In this document: positions 7,125 to 14,600 of the stretch, one piece after another
Numbering within the stretch: position 1 is the stretch's first letter
Layout of the letters: each line of letters begins with the position of its first letter
Assembly (NCBI GenBank): GCA_002440265.1
Contig: DJSG01000038.1
Location: 636 to 26,649, forward strand
DNA length: 26,014 nucleotides
Source of the DNA: Bacteroidales bacterium UBA6340
Lineage (GTDB): Bacteria > Bacteroidota > Bacteroidia > Bacteroidales > Paludibacteraceae
Direction of reading: 5' to 3'
Notes under the pieces: model-generated
Database searches by the model: none
The model's input: the letters and a program-made list of their open reading frames with translations, nothing else
What the model was told of the DNA's origin: nothing
Program-made: the position numbers and the translations under genes

Positions 7125-9380
7125 ATGAACACGATGTATCTGGTGATGATTATCTTTTTGTTTGCGTTGGCAGTGGTCGATTTGTGGGTCGGCGTGAGCA
7201 ATGATGCAGTCAATTTTCTGAACTCGGCGATAGGCAGCAAGGCGGCTAAGTTCAAGACAATCATGATAGTAGCGGCGTTGGGTATCTTCATCGGCGCCGC
7301 CATAAGCAACGGTATGATGGATATTGCCCGACACGGTATCTTCCAGCCTGCCGCGTTCTCGATGAAGGAACTGATGTGTATCTTCATGGCGGTGATGCTG
7401 ACCGATGTGCTGCTGCTCGACCTGTTCAACTCGATGGGTATGCCGACATCCACGACGGTGTCATTGGTGTTCGAGTTGCTGGGCGGTACATTCTGCCTGT
7501 CGTGCCTGAAGATTGCGAGCGACAGCACGGGGGTGCTGGCGTTTTCGGATTTGCTGAATACGAGCAAGGCATTGGAGGTGATACTGGGTATCTTCCTGAG
7601 TGTGGGTATCGCGTTTGTGGTCGGCATGGTGGTGCAATGGCTGACGCGACTGCTGTTCACCTTCAACTATACGCCGCGGCTGAAGTGGTTTGTGGGGGTG
7701 TTCGGCGGGGTGAGTATCTCGGCGATACTGTACTTTGTGTTTATCAAGGTGGTAGCCAAGAGTCCGCTGGTGCCGACGGACATCACGATGTGGATAGAGA
7801 GTAATACAGCGGCATTGATGGGGGGCTTGTTTGTGGTGAGTTGTGTGCTGATGGAGGTGCTTTATCTGCTGCATATCAACGTGTTCCGTATCATTGTGCT
7901 GTTCGGCACGTTTGCGCTGGCGATGGCTTTTGCGAGCAACGATCTTGTGAATTTCGTGGGTGTGCCACTGGCGGCACTTTCGACCTACACGGACTTCACT
8001 GCGCACGGGACAGACCCCGCGACCTATATGATGGGCGCGTTGAATGCACCGGCGAGCACTCCGATATACTTCCTTGTGGCGGCGGGGCTGATTATGGTGC
8101 TGGCATTGGTGAAGTCGTCGAAAGCCCAGCGGGTGGTGCAGACGTCGGTGAACCTGAGCCGTCAGGCCGAGGGCGATGAGATGTTCGGCGGCAGCAGGGT
8201 GGCAAAGGGTATCGTGCGGAGTGCGCAACACCTGTCGTCGGCCGTGGAGAATGTGCTTCCCCGTCGCGTGGTGAAATGGGTGGATTCGCGTTTCAACACG
8301 CAGGAAGCCATTATGGAAGACGGGGCAGCATTTGACCTCATCCGCGCATCGGTGAACCTCGTATTGGGCGGACTGCTGATAATCATGGGTACATCGCTGA
8401 AGTTGCCATTGTCCACCACGTACATCACGTTCATCGTGGCGATGGGTACGTCGCTGGCAGACAGGGCGTGGACTCGGGAGTCGGCGGTGTACAGGATTAC
8501 GGGCGTGCTGTCGGTGATTGGCGGCTGGTTTATGACGGCTGCGATAGCGTTTGTGGCTGCCGGCGTGGTGTGCCTGTTGTGCTACTGGGGCGGAATTGTG
8601 GTGATAGGATTGCTGATGGTGGCAGTGGTGTTTGCGCTGTGGCACGGGTTGCACAAAGAGGCGAAGCCCGATGAGCAACAGACGGCACTGGACGAGTGCT
8701 ACCAAGCGTTGCTGACCGCCAAGACACCGAGCGATAAATGGGATATGTTGCGCCGGCTACACACGATGGGGACGGCATATATATTAGGTCAGGCGGAGAA
8801 ACTGTACGCCAAGACGTGCGAAGAGATATGCGATGAGGACTTGCATGGGCTGAGGAAGACGTGCAAGCAGTTGAAAGACATGCAGTTGTACAAGCGAAAA
8901 CTGCGCTCGCGGGAGTTGGTAGGGCTGCGAAGTATCGACCCGACACTGGCATTGGAGAAGAACACATGGTTTCACTTGGACTCGAATGCGGGCGAGCAGA
9001 TGCTGTATGGGCTGAAGCGTATCGCGGTGCCGTGCTTCGACCATCTGGACAACGGTTTCAGTCCGTTGCCGGATGACCTGGTGGACGAGTTGAAGATGGT
9101 GTCGGCACAGACGGTGGGGTACTTCGAGAAGGCGTTGCAGACGTACCGCGGCACGGAGACCGAGGTGAAGGCACTGACGGCGGAGATTGAGGAGTACAAG
9201 AACCAGTTGTCGGCACTGCGCAAGAAACACCTTGACCGGCTGACCACGATGACCGCCCAAGATGCTATGACACTGCCCCAACAGACGGCGTGGCTGTATC
9301 TGAATATACTGCAGGAGTCACAGCAGTTGCTGTCGGAGTTGCGGCACTACCTGCGGGCGTATAATCATTTTTGCAGTTAG
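7125..9380 (+). CDS. PiT-family inorganic phosphate transporter
   Basis: Encodes 751 residues. An inner-membrane permease that imports phosphate (or metal-phosphate) driven by an ion gradient. The two signature repeats of the PiT family are visible: GVSNDAVNFLNSAIGS at 23-38 and FASNDLVNFVGVPLAA at 269-284, equivalent to the GANDVAN motif of each inverted half. Around a dozen hydrophobic segments occupy roughly the first 510 residues, interrupted by a cytoplasmic loop around 345-395. The last 230 residues are hydrophilic and helical with coiled-coil character, reminiscent of a PhoU-like regulatory domain. Long versions of this kind are common in Bacteroidetes; the E. coli PitA type is about 500. 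No pho regulator gene is adjacent. Start at 7125 fits the first membrane helix and the -7 element. Confidence 0.93.
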   Translation: MNTMYLVMIIFLFALAVVDLWVGVSNDAVNFLNSAIGSKAAKFKTIMIVAALGIFIGAAISNGMMDIARHGIFQPAAFSMKELMCIFMAVMLTDVLLLDLFNSMGMPTSTTVSLVFELLGGTFCLSCLKIASDSTGVLAFSDLLNTSKALEVILGIFLSVGIAFVVGMVVQWLTRLLFTFNYTPRLKWFVGVFGGVSISAILYFVFIKVVAKSPLVPTDITMWIESNTAALMGGLFVVSCVLMEVLYLLHINVFRIIVLFGTFALAMAFASNDLVNFVGVPLAALSTYTDFTAHGTDPATYMMGALNAPASTPIYFLVAAGLIMVLALVKSSKAQRVVQTSVNLSRQAEGDEMFGGSRVAKGIVRSAQHLSSAVENVLPRRVVKWVDSRFNTQEAIMEDGAAFDLIRASVNLVLGGLLIIMGTSLKLPLSTTYITFIVAMGTSLADRAWTRESAVYRITGVLSVIGGWFMTAAIAFVAAGVVCLLCYWGGIVVIGLLMVAVVFALWHGLHKEAKPDEQQTALDECYQALLTAKTPSDKWDMLRRLHTMGTAYILGQAEKLYAKTCEEICDEDLHGLRKTCKQLKDMQLYKRKLRSRELVGLRSIDPTLALEKNTWFHLDSNAGEQMLYGLKRIAVPCFDHLDNGFSPLPDDLVDELKMVSAQTVGYFEKALQTYRGTETEVKALTAEIEEYKNQLSALRKKHLDRLTTMTAQDAMTLPQQTAWLYLNILQESQQLLSELRHYLRAYNHFCS

Positions 9381-9451
9381 GAAATGTGACTTATGAGTTG
9401 GTCAAGGTCGTGTATCTCGGTGAATTTCAGTGATTTACTTGCCACCCCCAC

Positions 9452-9496
9452 CTCTTGTAGAAGAGCATCTGCGATAGCACTTCCCCCCGCTATCGC
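9452..9496. terminator. Hairpins between convergent genes
   Basis: Between the transporter stop (9380) and the convergent DUF4491 stop (9533) lie two hairpins: ctctt/aagag at 9452-9465 (4-nt loop) and gcgatagc/gctatcgc at 9471-9496 (10-nt loop). Neither has a U-tract on either strand, so a bidirectional terminator role is only suggested by position. Confidence 0.35.
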
Positions 9497-9532
9497 GCTG
9501 ATAAACAATCCTCAAATATAAGGAAAACGTGG

Positions 9533-9820
9533 TTATTGGTGTCTGTTCGGGTTGCGCGGAAACCAGCCCTTTTCGACACGTTTCTTCTGCTCGAAGAGTT
9601 CCAGTATCGACCAGAAACAAGAGAATGCGAATACTCCGAGTATGGCGGACAGGTACACATTGGCGATAAAAAGCGACGCCACAGCAACACCGATGCCCAC
9701 CAGTGCAAACGCCCACCAGCACCCTGTGCCTAAATAGTACTCCGCCTTGATGACAATGGGGTGGAACATGCCAATGCACAGGAATGTGGCTAAGCCCAAA
9801 AGTATGCCTTCAAAATTCAT
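9533..9820 (-). CDS. DUF4491 family membrane protein
   Basis: Encodes 95 residues with three hydrophobic segments (about 3-20, 30-50, 53-72). The patterns MNFEGILLGLATFLCIGMFH, PIVIKAEYY and SILELFEQKKRVEKGWFPRN are those I associate with DUF4491, a small inner-membrane family of unknown function in Bacteroidetes and Firmicutes. The ATG at 9820 was chosen because the family pattern begins there; the 20 upstream in-frame codons overlap the promoter. The gene follows the cytochrome c maturation gene by 63 bp but has its own promoter, so a role in that operon is uncertain. Confidence 0.8.
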   Translation of the reverse strand: MNFEGILLGLATFLCIGMFHPIVIKAEYYLGTGCWWAFALVGIGVAVASLFIANVYLSAILGVFAFSCFWSILELFEQKKRVEKGWFPRNPNRHQ

Positions 9821-9840
9821 AAATCCATCTCTTATAGGGT

Positions 9841-9872
9841 GCAAAAGTACAACTTTTTTTTCTCTTGGGCAA
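9841..9872 (-). promoter_or_regulatory. Promoter of the DUF4491 gene
   Basis: On the minus strand TTG (9872-9870), 20 bp, then TACTTTTGC (9849-9841). It sits between the stop of the upstream gene (9884) and the ATG at 9820. Confidence 0.5.
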
Positions 9873-9883
9873 GGAGACAATCA

Positions 9884-11023
9884 TTATCGGTTGTAGGTGT
9901 GCATGCTGTATTGCGCGGATGGCAGGTAGTTGACCCCATACCACGTGATTTGCATGGCAGCGAAAGTGAGGGCAATCATTGTCAGAAGAAACCAACACGA
10001 ACCCCGCTTGACAGGTATATGCGTGCCGATGATGGTGATGAGCCACGTGACGGCAGCCCAACACTCTTTGGTATCCCACATCCAATAGTCGCCCCATACA
10101 TCTTTTGCCCATACCGCTCCGCAGAGCATACCGATGAGCAGAAGCGACGATGCCGTGGTGAACAGGCTGCGCGGCAGATTAGACCAATGTCCCTGCAGGG
10201 GTTTGACAATATCCACAATGGCAGCCACCAACGCAATAGCCAGCAGCGAGTAGGCTATCATATAGATGAGGATATGCGGGAAGAACCACAGGCTGCGTAG
10301 CGCAGGTACGAGCGTTCCGAGTTGCACACGAGCCAGCGATGCCGCCGTAAATATGCCCGCCAAGACAACTGCCACAGGAATGACATACCAACTATGCCAT
10401 GCACGGCAAGTGGTGATGACCGCCCCGATAACCATCAAGATAAAGCCTATATACACCATCGGCAGCCACGGGTCGCGTACCAGTTGCAGGATACAATAGT
10501 CCTGCTGCCGGTGGTCGTAGTCGGCTTGGTATATCCACCAGCCGTGGTAGCGCGCGGGGTGATTGACGGAGGTTGCGATGCTCTGCTCCCCGTTTATCTC
10601 CAGTGTGGAGGTGTATTGCTTGGGGCTTTTGCCGTCGGTGTAGTAGTCGATACGAAAATCCTGCAAGCGGATGTCGAAGGGAAGTACTACGGGGTTGCCT
10701 TTTTCGTTGTATGCCACCCGCTCGGTGGCGTGTCTGTCCACCATTATCCTGACGTCGGTCTTCACGACTGCTCCTATCATCCCGCCCAGCAATACGCAGC
10801 ATAGTCCGAGGTGGCTGAGAGGTGCAGCCCATGAAGTGCGATGGCGAATGTCCCGTATACCAGCGATAGCCAGCAGCACGGCGGCTGTCATTGCCACCGA
10901 CACAAACCACCACGAGTGATAGAGATGCACCGCCCACGTGCCTTCGATGATGAGCATCAAGATGAGCAGGAGCATAGTGATTGCTCCCGCCCATCTGAGT
11001 ATTTGCGTGCCTTTAGATTGCAT
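9884..11023 (-). CDS. ResB/CcsA-type cytochrome c maturation protein
   Basis: Encodes 379 residues. System II cytochrome c assembly exports heme and attaches it to CxxCH motifs outside the inner membrane. Residues about 1-225 resemble a compact ResB: hydrophobic helices, a periplasmic segment with HPARYHGWWIYQADY, then DPWLPMVYIGFILMVIG. Residues about 225-379 resemble CcsA, with the tryptophan-rich heme-binding WWD motif at 310-322 (WGDYWMWDTKECW), flanking histidines in FFPHILIYM and GTHIP, and TWYGVNYL near the end. It is shorter than usual CcsBA fusions. The ATG at 11023 overlaps the end of the di-heme gene by 11 nt, implying translational coupling and a dedicated role in maturing that protein. 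The family call is firm; assignment as a complete fusion is inferred. Confidence 0.88.
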   Translation of the reverse strand: MQSKGTQILRWAGAITMLLLILMLIIEGTWAVHLYHSWWFVSVAMTAAVLLAIAGIRDIRHRTSWAAPLSHLGLCCVLLGGMIGAVVKTDVRIMVDRHATERVAYNEKGNPVVLPFDIRLQDFRIDYYTDGKSPKQYTSTLEINGEQSIATSVNHPARYHGWWIYQADYDHRQQDYCILQLVRDPWLPMVYIGFILMVIGAVITTCRAWHSWYVIPVAVVLAGIFTAASLARVQLGTLVPALRSLWFFPHILIYMIAYSLLAIALVAAIVDIVKPLQGHWSNLPRSLFTTASSLLLIGMLCGAVWAKDVWGDYWMWDTKECWAAVTWLITIIGTHIPVKRGSCWFLLTMIALTFAAMQITWYGVNYLPSAQYSMHTYNR

Positions 11024-12680
11024 TGATAAAAGCCACCAAAGCGTCCCTGTCTTTCTTTGCGAGGTTGTAGAACTTCTTAGCCGATTCGAGTGCGTCGCTC
11101 TCCTCGCTGTAGCCGTGCCACATGATAGCCTCCACCACGTTGCGGGCACGGGTGTCGTGCATACGTGCCTCATACGCGTCGCCGGTTATCTTTTGGTGCA
11201 GTCCGCGTCCCCACAGCGGTGTGGTACGGCACCAGCCGGTGCGGATATCCTTCTCCATACAGAGTTTGTGCTGTACAAAGTCGGTGTAGGGCCAGATGGT
11301 CTGGTAGGGATAGCGCGGCATATCGTTGTTGCGGGTGAAGAACTTGTTCGGGTCCTGTATGTAGTCCGCTCCGGTTGTCCACGACGGACGGTGGCACTCG
11401 GCGCAACCTATCTGCGTGAACAGTTCGCGTCCGCGCAGCACCTCTTTGTCCTTTACGTTGCGAGCGGCAGGCACAGCCAGACCGCGGTGCCATACCATAA
11501 AGTCAGAGTACTCGTCGTCCGACATCTCCACCGGAAGGTCGGTACTGGTCAGATAGTTGTAGATGTTCTGCTCCACGTTGTCGGTAAACCACTCGGCGTG
11601 CTCGTGCTTCGGGTCAATCTTCTCGATATAAGCGGGGAAACCGGCTTGCACATCGGGGTCTTTCGACGAGATAGTGGCGTAGTTCTTGCCTGCCAAGTCA
11701 AGATAGTGGTAGCGGCGGTCGGAGCGGGTTACGTTGGTGATGTTCCAGATAGCGTTTGCACCTGCAGCGTCCAGGAGCGGTCCGCGCGACATGGCGTAGG
11801 TGTAGCGGCGTACGTACTTGGTGCCGTCGCCCTGCTTCGAATTGGAGTAGTACGCCCCGTCTTTCCAGTTGCCGCCTTCGAACCATGCACTCTTCCAGTG
11901 CTTGAGGTAGCCTGCGGCGTAGGCTTTCTCCTCTTTTGCCCATTGGGCGGTGATAGAGTCGTCGGGGATAGCGTCGGTCAGACCGGTACCGAAGATACCT
12001 ATCGTATTCTCGAGGCGCACCTCATACTGACCGAGGTCGAGTTGATCGGCACCGTAGATAGCACTCTCGGGCATAGTTACCTCGGGGTAGCGCAGTTCGA
12101 AGGTCTCGCCGTCGGCAAAAGCCATCTTGTCGCCACTGGCAGCGCAGGTGCTGACCGTCTTCCACGTTACGTGGATTTGGCTCTCGTCAATCGGTGCCTT
12201 GAACGGTGCTACGGCATGCAGTTGCGGCATACCTGCCACCCATGTCTTGTAGTTCTCCGTGACGGGGTCGAAGATAACTAATAGCGTACCGTTACCAATC
12301 TCGGTGCTGTTGTACGTACCTTCTGCCACCGACTTGCCATGTCCGTAATTCGGGTGGCAGTGCAGGCACGACGAGCGCACGTACACCGGTCCCAAGCCGC
12401 CGCGTGTACCCGTGGTGTTGCTCATAAACTGCTTCTCGAACAACGCTTCGCCTGCTTTGAACGACTCCATCCAGTTGCCGTTCTCCACCGACGGGGTCGG
12501 CTGCTCGTAGGCGTTGGAGGTCGAGAGGAATGATGTACCGAGTTTGCCGCCCGTGTAGTACCAATCGGGCAGTTCGGTGTCTTCGTTGGTGGGCTCGTTT
12601 TTACCGCCCTCCTCAATATGGCAACTTGCCAGCGCAAACACGCTGACAAGCATACCTGTCATAAGATATGACTTTTTCAT
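11013..12680 (-). CDS. Di-heme lipoprotein, COG3488/DUF1111 family
   Basis: Encodes 555 residues. The N-terminal signal ends in ALASC (Cys20), a lipobox. Two c-type heme sites are visible: SSCLHCHPNYGHG with Cys105, Cys108, His109, and GCAECHRPSW with Cys426, Cys429, His430. The layout matches the di-heme 'thiol oxidoreductase-like' family, distantly related to MauG and di-heme peroxidases. Genes of this family often neighbour imelysins in iron-responsive loci. Substrate is unknown; a redox role in metal release or uptake is inferred. It follows the imelysin gene by 21 bp and overlaps the cytochrome maturation gene, so the three form one operon. The hemes must be attached outside the inner membrane, matching the presence of the ResB/CcsA protein. 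Confidence 0.88.
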   Translation of the reverse strand: MKKSYLMTGMLVSVFALASCHIEEGGKNEPTNEDTELPDWYYTGGKLGTSFLSTSNAYEQPTPSVENGNWMESFKAGEALFEKQFMSNTTGTRGGLGPVYVRSSCLHCHPNYGHGKSVAEGTYNSTEIGNGTLLVIFDPVTENYKTWVAGMPQLHAVAPFKAPIDESQIHVTWKTVSTCAASGDKMAFADGETFELRYPEVTMPESAIYGADQLDLGQYEVRLENTIGIFGTGLTDAIPDDSITAQWAKEEKAYAAGYLKHWKSAWFEGGNWKDGAYYSNSKQGDGTKYVRRYTYAMSRGPLLDAAGANAIWNITNVTRSDRRYHYLDLAGKNYATISSKDPDVQAGFPAYIEKIDPKHEHAEWFTDNVEQNIYNYLTSTDLPVEMSDDEYSDFMVWHRGLAVPAARNVKDKEVLRGRELFTQIGCAECHRPSWTTGADYIQDPNKFFTRNNDMPRYPYQTIWPYTDFVQHKLCMEKDIRTGWCRTTPLWGRGLHQKITGDAYEARMHDTRARNVVEAIMWHGYSEESDALESAKKFYNLAKKDRDALVAFINAI

Positions 12681-12701
12681 ATTTGTATGGTTTGTTAATA
12701 A

Positions 12702-13922
12702 TTACTCTTGTTCGCTCAGTTTGGCGTTCACCTTGTTGAGTACGTTCACCAGGTCGGTACCTACCACCTTTACGGCGTTGGTAGCCTCCGAACTCTTGGC
12801 GTTGGTAGCAAACGGCTCGGCAATCTGACCGATAGCGGCAATAGCGTCCTCGATAGCCTTTTTGCACTCGGTGTCGAGGTTAGCGTCCACCGATTTGATG
12901 TAGTCCGATACCGAAGCGTCGCCGGCATTGCTGCCGCAGTATGCGTTTTGGATAGAGCGGATGTTGTCCTGGAAGTCCTCAATCGAGTTGAGCGCATACG
13001 GGCTCTCGATGTAGTTGCGGTCTTCCTCGCTCGAAGCGTTGTTCGGACGGCCTATCTTGGTGTTACCCACCTCGTCGGCGATGTCGATACAGCCCTGAAT
13101 CAGTTCCTCGGCAGCCTCCTGGTAGGTAGCATATATACCGCCGGTAGCCACTTTCATATACGAGCCGTAGCCCTTGGCGAACTCCACGCCGTAGTCAATC
13201 TCCGCCTCTTCGAGGATAGCCTGTTTCTCTTCGCTGACGTTGTCCACGCCAGCCCACGAAGCCTCGAGCGCCACCGTCTGGTTGCGCAGATCCTCGGCTA
13301 CTGCCACGAGGTAAACCAACTCGGCACGGGTATAGGTCGAGATGTCGTGCGTGCGTACGTTGCTCTTGTCGGCGTTGTCGCTGGCGTAGAGCATATACTC
13401 CACCGCGTGGAAACCGAGCAGACCGTAGCCGAGTTTGTCGCCTACATAGTCGGCACCCTGCTCCTCAATCTGCTTCATCTGCTCTGCGTTGCCGAGCATG
13501 GCGTCCATACCGTCTTTGTCGAGAGGCCACGAGTCGATATGCGGGTCGATGTTGTGGTTGGCAGCGGGACCGAAAAGGAATGCCTCGCTCAACTCCCAGT
13601 AGCGGCGGGCAGCCGTCCACGACTCGGCAGCAGCCTTTACGTCGGCATCGGTCAGGGTCTTTGCCTCAAACTTGTCGAAGATGTTTTCGCAGTTGTTGTA
13701 GAGGGTGATGGTTGCGTCCGACAGGTTCTTGTAGGTGGCAATCACCGTGTTGTCCACATACGGTGTCATCGCAGCCTTCAAGGCTTGTTCTTTCTTTGAC
13801 AATATGGTAGTGTCCTTGGGATTATCCTTAGGATTTTCTACGCCATTGCCATTGTGCTCACACGAGGTGAGACTCGTGGCTGCTACTGCGAGCAGCGTTG
13901 CATAAAAGAAAATCTTTTTCAT
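12702..13922 (-). CDS. Imelysin family lipoprotein
   Basis: Encodes 406 residues. A signal peptide with LTSC (lipobox Cys21) is followed by a low-complexity linker (ENPKDNPKDT). The imelysin-like helical domain covers about 45-400. The signature GxHxxE is present as GFHAVE at 170-175, and NIDPHIDSWPLD (124-135) is another conserved segment. Imelysins (IrpA, EfeO M75 domain) are envelope proteins linked to iron uptake; peptidase activity is doubtful. Lipid anchoring on the outer or inner membrane is expected. This is the first gene of the operon with the di-heme and ResB/CcsA genes and is divergent from a porin-like gene. The promoter lies about 320 bp upstream, giving an unusually long leader. 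Confidence 0.92.
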   Translation of the reverse strand: MKKIFFYATLLAVAATSLTSCEHNGNGVENPKDNPKDTTILSKKEQALKAAMTPYVDNTVIATYKNLSDATITLYNNCENIFDKFEAKTLTDADVKAAAESWTAARRYWELSEAFLFGPAANHNIDPHIDSWPLDKDGMDAMLGNAEQMKQIEEQGADYVGDKLGYGLLGFHAVEYMLYASDNADKSNVRTHDISTYTRAELVYLVAVAEDLRNQTVALEASWAGVDNVSEEKQAILEEAEIDYGVEFAKGYGSYMKVATGGIYATYQEAAEELIQGCIDIADEVGNTKIGRPNNASSEEDRNYIESPYALNSIEDFQDNIRSIQNAYCGSNAGDASVSDYIKSVDANLDTECKKAIEDAIAAIGQIAEPFATNAKSSEATNAVKVVGTDLVNVLNKVNAKLSEQE

Positions 13923-14239
13923 TGTTGTTTGTTAATTATTATTACATTATCGTTTGCTTACCCTTTTTGTACCCTGTCCATATACCTAATATCGGCTACC
14001 TGTCCCCCACAATATACCCCCTCTTATATCTCTTTTGTACTCTGTCTATCTCTTGCGCATCCCTTGCTTATCCCTTGCTGTTTTGCCCGTATCTGTATCG
14101 GACCCTGCGTATAGGATAAGTAGAACATATAAATACTTTATCTATACTTTTGTGCTGCCTCTGTAGTACTCATATCGGTATGATATTGTACTTTCCCCAT
14201 TCTCTACCCCCCTATCCTCTGCTCTCTATCTCTCCCTCC
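13923..14239 (-). promoter_or_regulatory. Long purine-rich leader of the imelysin operon
   Basis: If transcription starts just after the promoter at 14251-14282, the imelysin mRNA has a 5' leader of about 320 nt. The transcribed strand product is rich in purines with repeated phrases such as gggataagcaagg, twice near 14057-14080, and many gaga/agag runs. No ORF or recognised riboswitch was identified. Leader regulation is possible but unproven. Confidence 0.35.
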
Positions 14240-14283
14240 CAATTCACGCTGCAAAATTACTGCCTTTTGCCACCTCAGGCAAT
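14240..14283 (-). promoter_or_regulatory. Imelysin operon promoter module
   Basis: The minus strand carries TTG (14282-14280), 20 bp, TAATTTTGC (14259-14251). The whole 44-bp stretch from ATTGCCTGAG to GTGAATTG matches the porin-side module at 14523-14566 at 37 of 44 positions without gaps. The shared core is AAAGGCAGTAATTTTGCA. Confidence 0.65.
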
Positions 14284-14522
14284 ACCGCAATTTACTGAAT
14301 TTCCGCTTTCAATATATCGCTGAAAATGGGTAGAAGGCACTTGGAGGAAGAAACAGCGCATAGTACCATTTGTCGGAACAGAGTGTAAAGATACTGTTTT
14401 TTCCCTCATATAAACAAAAACGATATACTACTTTCTGTATGAGAAATAAGAACTAATCTACGAGTGGATAGTGGGTGGATAAATACCCGATAAATAGGAA
14501 TGATGTTTACCGTAAATGTGGG
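14284..14522. other. Spacer between twin divergent promoters
   Basis: About 240 bp with no gene. A weaker minus-strand promoter-like match is present (TTTG at 14418-14415, 21 bp, TATCTTTAC at 14393-14385), lacking the key G. Regulator sites may lie here but none was identified. Confidence 0.45.
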
Positions 14523-14566
14523 ATTGCGTGAGCAGGCGAAAGGCAGTAATTTTGCACTGTGATTTG
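14523..14566 (+). promoter_or_regulatory. Porin gene promoter module
   Basis: TTG (14524-14526), 20 bp, TAATTTTGC (14547-14555), about 45 bp before the porin ATG. It is the inverted partner of 14240-14283; identity extends beyond the -33 and -7 elements into the spacer and the likely first transcribed bases (GTGATTTG against GTGAATTG). Confidence 0.65.
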
Positions 14567-14600
14567 AAACAAGACAATAGTATTAGTTATATCTAAAACA

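Noticed and set aside
10938..12281. Long plus-strand ORF opposite the di-heme gene
   Set aside because: Antisense shadow; the minus frame carries a lipobox and two CxxCH sites.
14385..14418. Third promoter-like match in the imelysin-porin spacer
   Set aside because: TATCTTTAC lacks the G of the TTTG core, and two better promoters already serve both genes.
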